From Notamacropus eugenii (lineage: Eukaryota > Chordata > Mammalia > Diprotodontia > Macropodidae), in contig NC_092878.1 of the NCBI RefSeq assembly GCF_028372415.1, positions 2,879,501 to 2,943,500 of the forward strand: 64,000 nucleotides of DNA, read 5' to 3'. The notes beneath the pieces were generated by a model. That model had not been told where the DNA came from. It worked only from the letters and a program-made list of their open reading frames with translations, and did not search any database. Shown here in pieces: positions 43,680-54,686 of this stretch; positions within the stretch are counted from its first letter, which is position 1; every line of letters starts with the position of its first letter. The translations under genes and the position numbers were made by a program.

Positions 43680-43855
43680 CATTCACGTAGCTTTTTATCT
43701 TTTCAGAGATCTTTTTCCCTTGCATAGTCCCTTGGGGTTAAGTAGTGGATCTATTGTCCCCATTATCGGAAAACAGAGGCTCTTAGTTTTTTGACTTGCC
43801 TGTGGTCAGTTAACCAAGTGGCAGAGAAGGGGCTGAACCTATCTAACTTGAAAGC
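43680..43855 (-). mobile_element. MIR-type SINE
   Basis: 'ctcacattcacgtagctttttatc', 'ccccattatcggaaaacagaggctc' and 'gacttgcctgtggtcagttaacc'. Confidence 0.65.
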
Positions 43856-44640
43856 TGCCTGGGGGGAAGAGGGTGACTAATTCCGTATTCATTTTCCTAC
43901 CTCTGCAAGCTGCCTCTCTACTCTTCTTCCTACGCATTTTAATTCCTCTCACCTGACTTGGGCGGGGGGAGGGGAGCACATTTAAGAATAGGGAACTACA
44001 CAAATTTGGACAAATTTCTACTCCTGTTGAGAGGTAGTGGAGCCACAATTTGGAACTTTAGCACGTTTCTTGGTGGGAAAATACATTTAAACCCTAACCT
44101 AGAAACATGAAAGGAAAGGGAAAAAAACCTAATGGAAAAAACAAGAGCAATATTTTACAAATCACTTTGTATACCCCCTTTATTTCCTCCCTATTTCTCT
44201 GCTTTCTTGTCTCATCCAAGTACATTGGGCCAAATATTGTTTCAAGGGAAACGCTATGCTGAGAGCTCACTACCTCCGATTTAGAGTAGGGAATTATTTA
44301 AGTAAAGCTCCTGTAATTTCAACTATATTTTGCCTTTGCTAGCATCTATAGACTCTTGAGTTTCAGAATGGAAAGGGTCTCCTTTATAGAGCTAGGTTTA
44401 AAAAAATTAGTAACTTTATTTAAGCTGGCTGATTTTGCTTTTTCATTTCTCTTAGACCATCTCTGAACCAGAACCTGAGTAAAAGATGGTTATGTTTGGT
44501 CTGGCATCAGTTAGAGGGGGAGAAAAAGACTGCTCTAGAGTTCTGGTAAGTTGAGCAATTTATAACAGTGAAAGGACAAAATTTTAATTCTTAGAGGCTC
44601 AGCATCTATTTTAGAATTGTAAGACTGCTTATAGAGCTAG
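43856..44640. other. Unassigned single-copy-like stretch
   Basis: A 69-codon minus-strand frame (43839-44048) has no domain. Nothing else is recognised. Confidence 0.4.
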
Positions 44641-44644
44641 TTTT

Positions 44645-44790
44645 TACTTAAGAGCAGTGGAAAGAGAAAGTGGGTTTAAAGTTAGGAAAGGTCTGGGTTC
44701 AAATCCCACCTTTAACATTTACAGTCAGTTTCTAAGGGGCTCAGGTAACTCTCTAAGACTACAAATTGGTGATCTGCATTGTTAGGGTGG
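44645..44790 (+). mobile_element. MIR-type SINE, decayed
   Basis: 'agagaaagtgggtttaaagttaggaaaggtctgggttcaaatccca' is the head. The tail is lost. Confidence 0.6.
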
Positions 44791-44984
44791 GCAACTGTGC
44801 TTTCCCCCAGAACATCCTTTGATATCACCAGCAGAAGCCAAACATTGGACTGAATGGACCAAGGGTATGCCTTAGTATAGCAAGGTGGTTTTTTTTCCCT
44901 TTAGTTCTTTGGATCAGCTTTACTTGTTAGCAGAATAATACAGCTCCCATATCAAAAATACTTTAAGGCATTCTGACCTTTCCT

Positions 44985-45160
44985 AGTTTTCGATTTCCTC
45001 CCTCACAGACTTGTCCTCTTTCCCCTTCCCTTTTGTGTATTGTTTTCTCCCATTGGAACGGAAGCTTCTTGAGGGGAGAGACTGGGTTTTTTGCTTGTTT
45101 TTGTATTCTCAGTGCTTAGCACAGTGCCTGAGACATAGCAATTATTTAATAAATGCTTTA
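44985..45160 (+). mobile_element. L2 LINE 3' end
   Basis: 'ttgaggggagagactgggttt', 'cagtgcttagcacagtgcctgagacatagcaattatttaataaatgc'. Confidence 0.8.
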
Positions 45161-45274
45161 TCTTCTATCTGCTTGCCACTATCATTCATTTCTTTCTCAT
45201 CATCTCTTTTTATTTCTTTCTGTCTCTCAGCTCTCTACCTGTTTATCTACCTACCTACCTGTCCTTCCATCTGA

Positions 45275-45346
45275 CCATCCATCCATCCATCCATTTATCC
45301 ATCCATCCATCCATCCATCCATCCATCCATCCATCCATCCATCCAT
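45275..45346 (+). repeat. (ATCC)n microsatellite, first
   Basis: About 18 ATCC units with one interruption. It opens the first unit of the tandem duplication at 45275-46090. Confidence 0.95.
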
Positions 45347-45790
45347 CTTTCTATGTAGTGCTTCCCTCACAACAATTCTGTGAGGTAAGTAGTGGAAGTA
45401 TTATTATACCCATCTGACAGATTAATATAATAATAATAACTGAAATTTATATCTATTTTAATGCTTGCGAAGCATTTGAATATATGTATATATGATTGTA
45501 CATATGTACATATGTGTATGTGTATATATAAATATAAAACTATACATATATATGTATTTGCACATATTTCGTTTTCCATCTTTAAAACACTTTAAAACTT
45601 CCAAAGTGCTCTTTCCATGCAAACCTCATGAAGTAGGTAGGGCAAATATCCTTACCCCCATTTTACAGATGAGGAAATTGTGACTTAGTTATATAGCATT
45701 TCCCACTCACCTCCATTTAATATTTCCTGAAATGCAGGAAAAATTTAAGGCCATCAACCAGAAAACAATGTTAGCAAATGTCAGGTAACA

Positions 45791-45830
45791 TATCCATCCA
45801 TCCATCCATCCATCCATCTATCCATCCATC
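45791..45830 (+). repeat. (ATCC)n microsatellite, second
   Basis: About 10 ATCC units, at the start of the second duplicated unit. Confidence 0.95.
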
Positions 45831-46094
45831 TATTCAGGGCTTCCCTAACAACAATCCTATGAAGTAGGTCGTGCAAGTATTATTATCCTCATCTGATAGA
45901 TAAATATAATAATAACTCATATTTATATCTCACTTTAAGGTTTACAAAATATTTTATACATATATATGTATATGTGCATATGCATATATTTGTGATTCTA
46001 TGTACACGTATATTTATGTGTATTTATATAAAATTATGTAAATATAAATACATGTACATATATACACATACATCTTTATCCATATCTCCATCTA

Positions 46095-46240
46095 TCTATC
46101 TGTTGATCTATTTAGGTTCAGAAAAGTTAAAAGGACAGTAAAAGCAAAAAGCTATTGATTGTCAACGTCAGGGTTCAAACCCAGGTCTTCTGATTTCAAA
46201 CTCTACACTCTCTCCCATACAACATGCTGTTAAGAAAAAT
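46095..46240 (-). mobile_element. MIR-type SINE head, reversed
   Basis: 'gggttcaaacccaggtcttctgatttcaaactctacactc' completes the MIR whose core lies in the second duplicated unit. Confidence 0.75.
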
Positions 46241-46535
46241 TTAATGATATTATCAGGGAACAAAGCTTCTCAAATTCTAATGAAGTATTGTTTAATTGTG
46301 TCTGTTTACTTAACAGATATTTATTGTGATGTGATAGCTGTGAAAGAACCATCAAAAGAAAGATAAAAATCAAAAACTATGACTTATTCTGTGTTTCTTC
46401 AGAATGGAAGGATTTAAAGACAATTGGAAAGAGATAATTTCAGTCATTTCAAAAATAGATTTCTTGGGATGGGTGAAAATAACAAAAGTATTTGAAAGTT
46501 TAGAAAGGAATTTTTAGAAGAGTATGATCAACTGC
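46241..46535. other. Unassigned stretch
   Basis: Nothing recognisable. Confidence 0.4.
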
Positions 46536-46539
46536 AGTG

Positions 46540-46710
46540 AGAGGCAAAGTACGTGATAGATAGCCTTACTTTCAGAGTCAAACAGACTTGAGTTCAAATT
46601 CTACCTCTCACACCAATTATGTGTGTGATTGAGGAGGTTAGGTAACCTCTTATCACTCCAGGCAACTCTGTGATTCAATGCAGAGCTGATACTTGTCTGT
46701 ATTGGTAGAG
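46540..46710 (+). mobile_element. MIR-type SINE 5' half
   Basis: 'gtacgtgatagatagccttactttcagagtcaaacagacttgagttcaaattctacc'. The core is weak. Confidence 0.65.
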
Positions 46711-46839
46711 GGTGTTTCCTCAGTATTCCTGTACCAACAAAATGAATGATTCGGTTAAAAAAAATGACACAATGCTAACATTGATTTCCAGTTGATGGCC
46801 TTGGATCTTTTAAAATGAATACTGAATTTCAGGAAATAT

Positions 46840-47005
46840 TAAATAGAGGTGAGTGGGAAATGCTATGTGACCATAGGCAAGCCACAATTTCGTCATCTAA
46901 AAATGGAGGTAACACTACTTGCCCTACCTATCTTATGGGTTTGTGTGAGGAGAGAACTTTGGAAGTTTTAAAATATTATAGAGATGGAAATTATTGTTAC
47001 CAATA
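46840..47005 (+). mobile_element. MIR-type SINE 3' half
   Basis: 'gaccataggcaagccacaatttcgtcatctaaaaatggaggtaaca', 'ggtttgtgtgaggagagaac'. Confidence 0.65.
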
Positions 47006-47345
47006 GTAATGATCATTAGTTAAACATCATATACCAATTTAAGGTTTGCAAAGTACTTTATATATCATCTCAGTTTATCCTTACAATAACCCTGTGAGGT
47101 AGGTATTATTAATAAGTGAAGAAACTGATTGTGAGATGTTGAATTCCTTGCCCAAACCAGGATTTGTAAAACTCTAAGATTTCTAAATGACTTTCATCAC
47201 CACAACCCAGTGAAATAGATAGTACAACCATGCTGTGTAAATTTAAGGGATGAAGAAACTGAAGATCTGAGAGATCAAAAGCCTTGTGAGTATCTGAGGT
47301 GAGATTCAAACCCAGATCTCTTGATTCCAAGTCCTGCTCTTTATC
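47006..47345 (-). mobile_element. Two reversed MIR-type copies
   Basis: First: 'tttaaggtttgcaaagtactttatatatcatctca', 'ccctgtgaggtaggtattatt'. Second: 'gatgaagaaactgaagatctgaga', 'gattcaaacccagatctcttgattcc'. Confidence 0.72.
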
Positions 47346-47399
47346 AGTTGTATGATTCGGTTCTCTTCATGTCAGGATGGCATAACATGGCAGTTGCAT

Positions 47400-47530
47400 T
47401 TTAAGACTATGAATCTTGAGTTGGAAGGAATTTCAGCTGAGGTCTAGGGAGGCTTAATGACTCACCTAGGGGCAATCAGGTTGTGAGTAATGGAGGTAGA
47501 ATTTGAATCCAGGTTCTTTGATTCCGGAGA
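47400..47530 (-). mobile_element. MIR/MAR1-type SINE fragment
   Basis: 'gaatcttgagttggaaggaattt', 'gactcacctaggggcaatcagg', 'gaatttgaatccaggttctttgattcc'. Confidence 0.7.
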
Positions 47531-48231
47531 TTATTTTGTTGTTGACAATCTAGATTGTTTTAAGATAACCAGCTACAGAGTATGAGCAAATGTTAAATGG
47601 CTGTTGCTGAGTTTTTACACTTTTTTTGCTGTTTTGGGTCACCATAAAATTGCTTGTATGTCTGTTTTCCCAGTTGAATGTAAAAACAATTTTTAGCATT
47701 CTTTTTTAAAACTTTGAGTTCCAACTTCTCTCCCTTCCTCCCCACCCACTCACCCCCATTGAGAAGGTGAGTAATTCAATATAGGCTATACTTGTGTAGT
47801 CATGCAAAACACTTCCATAACAGTCATGTTGTGAAAGACTAACTATATTTCTCTCCATCCTATCCTGCCTTCCATTTATTCTCTTCTGATTCTATCCTTC
47901 CTCAAAAGTGTCTACTTCTTCCCATGTATCATCCCCTCCCCCTTCTCATCCTCTTCCCCTTTACTTTCCTGTGGTGTAAGATAGATTTTCATACCAAATT
48001 GAAGGTGCGTTTTTTTCTCTCCTTAAGCCAAATCCAATGAGAGTAAGGTTCACTCTTTCTCTCTCACCTCCTCTTTCTTCCCCTCCATTGAAAAGCTTTT
48101 TCTTGCTTCTTTTATGTGAGAGATTTTACCCTATTCTATTCCTTCTTTTCTCCTTCTCCCAATATATTCCTCTTTCACCCCTTAATTTTATTTTTTACAT
48201 ATCATCCCTTCCCGTTCAACTCACTCTGTGC

Positions 48232-48465
<234 letters not shown>

Positions 48466-48599
48466 CCCTCCAACTACCCTAATACTGAGAAAAGTCTCGA
48501 GTTACAAATATGATCTTTCCATGTAGGAATGTAAACAGTTCAACTTTACTAAGTCCCTTACGATTTCTATTTCCTGTTTACCTTTTCAAGCTTCTCTTG

Positions 48600-49669
48600 A
48601 TTCTTGTGTTTGAAAGTCAAATTTTCAATTCAGCTCTGGTCTTTTCATCAAGAATGCTTGAAAGTTCTCTATTTTACTGGATGACCATTTTCCCCCTGAA
48701 GTATTATACTCAGTTTTTCTGGGTAGGTGATTCTTTGTTTTAATCCTAGCTCCTTTGACCTCTGAAACATCATATTCCAAGCCCCATGATCCCTTAATGT
48801 AGAAGCTGATAGATCTTGTGTTATCCTGATTATGTTTCCACAATACACAAATTGTTTCTTTCTGGCTGCTTGCAATATTTTCTCCTTGACCTAGGAGCTC
48901 TGGAATTTGACTACAATATTCCTAGGAGTTTTCCTTTTGGGATCTCTTTCAGGAGGCAATTGTTGGATTCTTTCAATATCTATTTTACCCTCTGGTCCTA
49001 GAATATCAGGGCAGTTTCCTTGATAATTTATTGAAAGATGAAGTCTAGGTTTTTTTTTGATCATGGCTTTCAGGTAGTCTAATAATTTTTAAATTATCTC
49101 TCCTGGATCTATTTTTCAGGTAAGTTGTTTCTCTAGTAAGATATTTCACACTGTTTCCTATTTTTTTCATTCCTTTGGTTTTGTTTTATAACTTCTTGAT
49201 TTCTCATAAAGTCATTAGCTTCCATCTGCTTCATTCTAATCTTTCAGGAATTATTTTCTTCAGTGAACTTTTGGACCTCCTTTTCCATCTGGCCAATTCT
49301 GATTTTTAAGGCATTCTTTTCCTCTTTGGCTTTTTGGATCTATTTTGCCATTTGGTTCAGTCTATTTTTTAAGGTGTTATTTTCTTCAGCAGTTTTTTTG
49401 GCCCCCTCTAGCAAGCAGTTGACTTGATTTTCATGATTTTCTTGCATTGCTCTCATTTCTCTTCCCAATTTTTGCTCTACTTCTCTTGATTTTCAAAATC
49501 CTTTTTAAACTCTTCCATGGCCTGAGACCAATTCATATTTTTCTTGGAGGCTTTGGATGGAGGAGCTTTGATTTTATTGTCTTTTTTGCATGTTTTGGTC
49601 TTCCTTGTCACCAGAGTAAGATTCTATAGTCTGTTTCTTTTTCTGGTTTTTGCTTTCTTCCCCAGTCAT
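48600..49669 (-). pseudogene. L1 ORF1p of HAL1 copy 2, decayed
   Basis: The likely start is at 49669 (MTGEESKNQKKKQTIESYSG). The coiled coil and RRM follow in broken frames. The C-terminal domain is best kept: 48875-48669 reads AARKKQFVYCGN, IRITQDLSASTLRDH, QRITYPEKLSIILQGE, matching the ORF1p CTD. The downstream frame ends FQAFLMKRPELN. It needs a frame change between the two, so it is dead. Confidence 0.82.
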
Positions 49670-50224
49670 TTACTTGACTTTCGAACTCTTTATCAAGGTA
49701 GTTCTTTGCTTCCAGTGGAGTTGGGAGGAGAATTGCTGTCAGCTGTTTGATTCCCCCCCACAATCTGTGGGCCTAAAGCTCCAGAAACAGCAGCTCCTGT
49801 TGCCCCTATTGTTTCTATGGCTGCCATTGACTCCTCCACCCCTCTGCCACCCTGGGGCTGGACCACTCTACTCTCTCACACAGGTCTCACAGATTTTTTC
49901 CACTGACCTTCCAATTTGGCCTCTGTGATTTTGGGTCGTGTTGTCTGGAAAGTGCCATGGGTGCCAGTCCCCAGCGATCTGCTCAGGTCCTGCCTGTGCC
50001 TGCCTGACCCATGTTGGACTGTGCTCTTCTCTCAGCCCAGCATGATAGATGCTTCCCATTGACCTTCCAAGTTGTCTTGGGCTGGAGATTTGCTTCCCTC
50101 TGTCATTCTGCGCCTTCTGCAGCTACAGAATTTGTTCAGATTCATTTTTTACAGGTATTTGGCTGGTTTTGGGGGGAGAGCTGTAGCTGCTTTTATACTC
50201 TGCCTTCTTGGCTCCCCTCCCCCC

Positions 50225-50460
50225 GCTTGTTATTTCTTATAGCACGATAGTATTCTCTTGAACCTCTTGTTCACCCATTCCCCAATGATGAGCATCCACT
50301 CAATTTCCAATTTCCATTTTTTTTTGCCACCACAAAAAGAACTGCTATAAATATTTTTGCATATATGGGTCATTTTTTCCTTTTGATCTCTTTGGGGCAT
50401 ACACCTAATAGTGGTATTGCTTGGTCAAAGAATATGCACAGTTTGACAGATTAGTTCACA
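50225..50460 (-). mobile_element. Marsupial L1 3' region fragment
   Basis: 'ttatttcttatagcacgatagtattc', 'gccaccacaaaaagaactgctataaatatttttgcatata', 'ttgatctctttggggcatacacctaatagtggtattgct'. It lies against the 5' end of HAL1 copy 2 in the same orientation. Confidence 0.82.
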
Positions 50461-50559
50461 ACTTATGACAGCTCTCCTTAATAAAGACTCAAGTTCCATT
50501 TTCATTCATTATGATCACTGAAAGGTAATTATCAGGTTAAACTTCCTTTAGGAAGGGAA

Positions 50560-50770
50560 CTGGCTCATGGTCTAGTGGAAAGAGCATTGAGTTTGGAATG
50601 AGAGATCATGTAGTCTGGCCTCCTCACACTCATTTTTGTAGATGAGGAAACTGAAGCTCTTAAGAGTGGTTACTTGCCAATGGATACTGATCAATATGTG
50701 GAAGGGGCAAGATGAATCCAAGTTTTTTGAGGTTGGTGTTCTATCTGCTATACCATGCTGTTTCAGAACT
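50560..50770 (-). mobile_element. MIR/MAR1-type CORE-SINE
   Basis: 'gtagatgaggaaactgaagctctta', 'gttctatctgctataccatgctgtttc'. A plus-strand head remnant precedes it. Confidence 0.7.
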
Positions 50771-50814
50771 TTTGACTTAATTTTACAGATTTAAAAAAAA
50801 TATATTTTTCTTTT

Positions 50815-50915
50815 TTTTTTGTTGTTGTTGAGTCATGTCCGACTCTTTGTGACCCCATTTGGGGTTTTCTTGGCAATGACACTGGAGTGGTTTGCCATTG
50901 CCTTCTCCAGCTAGT
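50815..50915 (-). mobile_element. Marsupial SINE, RTE-type tail
   Basis: 'gttgttgttgagtcatgtccgactctttgtgacccca', 'ggggttttcttggcaatgac' and 'tggtttgccattgccttctccagct' are the reversed tail. The head is absent. Confidence 0.85.
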
Positions 50916-50919
50916 AGTG

Positions 50920-51885
50920 TTTATAAACAGAAACATTTTTTAAAAGCACGATTTTGTTTTTCTCCAGAGTGAGGTACATAACAGATACCAAATTAAAAAA
51001 AAATTAAAAATTGATCTTCAGAGTGTGAAGTATTATGAGTAAAAGAAACTACCTTCCCCCACCAAGTGATAAGACAGAAGACACAAAAAGTTAAAACTCT
51101 TCAGGTGATGGGGCAGAAAAATTTAAGTAAATCATTAAATGTTCTAGAGAAAAACCCCTTAGAATTTTACTTTTAGTTTTCAATAACTAAAAGGCCTAGG
51201 GAGGTCCCAGAAACAAATTTTGTAACTTAAAGTGCCTAAATCTTATAAAAAGTATGATAAATTATTATATCTTTAAATTTCTCTTGGCAGATCTATTGTT
51301 GCTGAAATATATACCTTTGATGACAAAGGTTAATGTACAAAGATAGGACTTATATTTTGCAGATTGGAAATTCATATAAAATATAAGTGGCTAATGTTGA
51401 GATGTCTCCTGTTATTGAGTGGGTGACATAGATTGGCCATGACGTGGTCCTGACCTTTTCTCTTTAGGTGTGGGCAATAGACTGATGGAACCACAACTTT
51501 TCAACATACTTAAAGGGATTTACCTTGACTTAGTCCTGGACTATACCTTCAAATTTATTTTAAATACAGGAAGAATTTTTTGGTTAGTTGGTTTGTCCAA
51601 CTGGCCAAACATCTTGAAGTTTTAGAAATAGCAGACTCTAGTAAAGGATGTCTTCTGGATTATTTTTCAGTGAGTATTTAAACACATTGTTGTGGTGGTT
51701 GTTTTTAACGATTGAGAAGGAACCGTCTTCTCCTACTCTGCTTTTTTTAAAAATCAAAATCATAAGACTGTTCATTTGAGGGAAATTTAGGTGATATTTT
51801 TTTTCACAAAATGAACATAATTCTTTATGGCTTTCATTATCTGTAAGTAAAATTTTGGGCAAGTAATTTCATCTCTTTAGACCTC
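50920..51885. other. Unassigned, repeat-poor stretch
   Basis: No gene or repeat is recognised. A 74-codon minus-strand frame at 51638-51862 has no domain. Confidence 0.42.
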
Positions 51886-51914
51886 AGTGGTCTCATCTGT
51901 GGGATGATGATCAT

Positions 51915-52070
51915 CTTCATTAAAATTGTGTAGCACTTTGGGATTTACACAGCACTTTACATATTATCTCATTGGATTCTCACAACTACTTCGTGAGATA
52001 GATGATACTGTCTGTTTTACAGATGAGGGAACTAAGGGCTTGAGAGACTTGCTAAGGATCGTACAAATTA
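51915..52070 (-). mobile_element. MIR-type CORE-SINE
   Basis: 'tgtagcactttgggatttacacagcactttacatattatctcattggattctcacaac', 'tctgttttacagatgagggaact'. Confidence 0.8.
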
Positions 52071-52074
52071 GTAG

Positions 52075-52432
52075 ATGTCATTTTCTCTGGCTGTCCTCCA
52101 TGCCTGGACTGTGGTCCCTCCTCATCTCCCACCCTGGTTTCCCTGGCTTCCTTTATGTCCTGACTAAAATACCATCTTTTATAGGAAGCCTTTCCTAACC
52201 CCTCTAATTTATAGTGCCTCCCTTTGGCTAATTTTCCTACTTATATCTATATGCCCTTATATAGATATAGCTTGTTTTTTGCTTACTTGTTTACATATCG
52301 TCTCCCCCTTTAGATTGTGAGTTCCTTGAGGACAGGAACTGACTTTTGCCTATTTTTTTTGTATCCTCAGCACTTAGCACAATGCCTGTCATGGTTTGTA
52401 CTTGATAAATGGTTTATTGATTGATTGAAATT
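52075..52432 (+). mobile_element. L2 LINE 3' region
   Basis: 'ctgtcctccatgcctggactg', 'ttataggaagcctttcctaaccc', 'agattgtgagttccttgaggacaggaactga' and 'cagcacttagcacaatgcctg...attgattgattg' reach the L2 3' end. Confidence 0.83.
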
Positions 52433-52572
52433 ACTGGACCCCATTTCTGTCATTTGTTCCCTATGTAATCTTGGAACTCAATCCCTCTGAGTCTGTTTTC
52501 TTATCTATTAAATGGAGCAGGAGTGGGGGACTGTTGGAATAGATGACCTGTAAATTCTGTTTTAGTGCTAGA
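52433..52572 (+). mobile_element. MIR/MAR1-type SINE 3' part
   Basis: 'tgtaatcttggaactcaatccctctgagtctgttttcttatctattaaatgg', then 'ttggaatagatgacctgtaaattctg'. Confidence 0.65.
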
Positions 52573-52806
52573 TCTCTACAGAAGGTCTTAACCTTTTTTG
52601 TGCATCATGGATCCCTTTGGCAGTCTGGTGACACTTCTTAGGATATTATTTTAAAATAATTCTTAGACCCCTTCTTAGGGTATTATTTTTAAATAAATGA
52701 AGGAAATGCTAAGTTTCAGTTAGAAGCCAGTGACAATAAAGATGTAATTTTTTTCTATCTAAGTTCATGGACTCCTTGAAATATATCCAATTTTAAGAAC
52801 ATGTGA
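52573..52806. mobile_element. hAT non-autonomous element, family A copy 1
   Basis: 'agaaggtcttaaccttttttgtgcatcatggatccctttggcagtctggtgac' on the left and 'gttcatggactccttgaaat...taagaacatgtg' on the right. The family is shared with 54687/55548 and 61141. Confidence 0.72.
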
Positions 52807-53234
52807 TTCATTATCTTATGAGGATATAATTTAATGCCAGATTGTGGGTTGCAGAAAATCATTTGCTATGGGAAATCAGGAAGGGTAATTCAGGGTAGTT
52901 GGGAGAGATGTCAGGGAGAAATTAATGAGCACTACATAGGGTTATCTCTCTGGTTTGGTGTGATATGAGGAGTACTTTGATTGTCCCATAACAATGTCTC
53001 ACCCTGTATCACTCTTAGACAATAAGAGCATTGCACCCCCAAAAGAGGACTTTACTGTATATATCACTATATGACATTCACGAATGTCTGTCATCTGGCT
53101 CTGGCTTATTTATCTAAACTTCTCTTACATCTTTCTAGTCTGGCCAGTTTCTTCATGATCCGCCAACATGCCATATTTTCCCTTCTTTTCTTATGCCATT
53201 CTATAAGAGCTGCCTTGTCCTCTCAACTCTTATT
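52807..53234. other. Mostly unassigned, with possible L2 texture
   Basis: 53080-53220 is pyrimidine-rich and L2-like ('ctttctagtctggccagtttcttcatgatccg') but weak. Confidence 0.4.
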
Positions 53235-53394
53235 TGTGGTTTGGAGGCACTAGATCAGGCGTCAGAGGACCTGGGCTCAAATATAATTTCTGATGTCAGA
53301 CTTCTATCTGTGTGCCTTTTGGACAAATCTCTACAACTCTCTGGACATAACTTTCCTCATCTGTAAAATGAGGAATTAAATATTTACAGATGGA
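53235..53394 (+). mobile_element. MIR-type SINE
   Basis: 'ggaggcactagatcaggcgtcagaggacctgggctcaaa', 'cctcatctgtaaaatgaggaatta'. Confidence 0.75.
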
Positions 53395-53590
53395 AAGGAT
53401 CTTAGAGGCTTTTGAGTTCAACTCTCTCATTTACAGATGAGGAAACTGAGGCCCAGAAAAGTAGAGTTGCTTAGCCAGGATCATACAACTAGTAAGTATC
53501 TGAAGTGGGATTTATACTCAGGTTTTTCTGACTCCAAATCCAATACCTTGTTTACTGTATCCTGCTTCCACTCTAGCGGGTTGGACAAGA
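53395..53590 (-). mobile_element. MIR/MAR1-type CORE-SINE
   Basis: 'catttacagatgaggaaactgaggcccagaaaagtagagttgcttagccaggatcata', 'gacttccaaatccaatacct'-like head. It directly abuts the opposite-strand copy at 53235. Confidence 0.8.
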
Positions 53591-54165
53591 TGGCTGTTGA
53601 GGTCCCTTCTCACTTTAGAACTATAATTCTATATTCCTATAAATCTTCCCATAAAACCCTCCCCCTACCTTCCTGCACTAGTTGTATTTATCCTTCAAAG
53701 TCCACCTTGGATTAGAAGAAACTAAGGAAAGACTGGGGTGGGGAGGGCAGGGAAAGCAGGTATAAAGCAGTTGTGCCCCTGAGAGGCCTGGGGGGAATAT
53801 ACTGAAAAAGGATTTAGGGTACCCAACCATCCTTACAACAAATTTGACTATGGTAGGCGCTGGCTCCATGTGTCCTAATTCTGTCTTATTTCTATCCTTA
53901 CACTCAGAAAAATGGGAAAAATTGCCCCCATGTGACTTTCTTGTGATGGAAGAAAATGTTGAAAAAAAAGGAACAATTTATTAAAAAAGGCAACATATGG
54001 TTCATTAGTGCAGAATATTTGTTAGACTAGCCCAAGTAAAATATTTTGTATTACTGAAATATACAATTCAAGAGCTTCCTGAATGGGGCACAGGTAGGTA
54101 GAAAAGTTGGAGACAGGTAGGGTACTTCCAGAAGTTTCTCAGTCAGCACTCACCTATGTTATATA
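53591..54165. other. Unassigned stretch
   Basis: 53640-53715 may be L2-derived ('cttcccataaaaccctccccctaccttcctgcac'). Nothing else is recognised. Confidence 0.4.
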
Positions 54166-54169
54166 CTAA

Positions 54170-54380
54170 AGTTAACAGCTAGGATTTGAGCCTAGGTCTT
54201 CCAAATCCAGATCCAGTGCTCAATCACACCACTTCTTAGAATCATAAATACAGAGTTGGAAGATGACCTCTAAGGCTCAAATCTAGCTGTTAACTTTACT
54301 CTTATGGGTCTCAGTTTCCTCATTTATAAAACGATTGAGTTTGGTTAGATTATCTTAGAGGTCCCCCTTCTATAAATAAA
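54170..54380 (-). mobile_element. MIR-type pieces
   Basis: 54170-54235 is a reversed head ('gatttgagcctaggtcttccaaatccagatccagtgctc'). 54236-54380 mixes reversed and plus MAR1-like tail ('cctcatttataaaacgattgagtttgg'). Confidence 0.6.
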
Positions 54381-54686
54381 TCCTAGTTATGGGAACTAGG
54401 GCTAATCCCATCATATGCTTCTACTACAAACCTCTACTGTTTTGATGTCAGTGAAATATGATCGAAAGAAAATTAAAGACAGTCAAAGACAACGGGATTT
54501 TGGAAATTGAATTCAATATTAGGAACTGAAGTAGGTAACGGTGTAGCAGGGGAAAAGAAGGGACGGAAAGTGGGAAGTATCATGGAAAGGCAACATTTAA
54601 CCTAGTAGAGCTATTCAGTTCTACCCCATTGCTGGGTACCTGGTAGGCACTTAATACATGTGTTTTGATTGATTGACACTTTGGGT
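54381..54686. other. Unassigned, with an L2 3' end
   Basis: 54620-54682 is a plus-strand L2 3' end ('gggtacctggtaggcacttaatacatgtgttttgattgattg'). The rest is not recognised. Confidence 0.5.

Larger units (their letters stand above)
45275..46090 (+). repeat. Old tandem duplication of a MIR-containing segment
   Basis: Two units start with (ATCC)n. Each continues CTTCCCT.ACAACAAT, then GTATTATTAT.CC.CATCTGA, TAATATAATAATAA, 'atttatatct' and an AT-rich ATGTATA microsatellite. Matching points (45361 and 45840) are 479 bp apart. Each unit contains a reversed MIR core. The units differ at many positions. Confidence 0.7.

Noticed and set aside
45275-45346. CRISPR-like array
   Set aside because: The ATCC units are contiguous with no spacers; it is a microsatellite.
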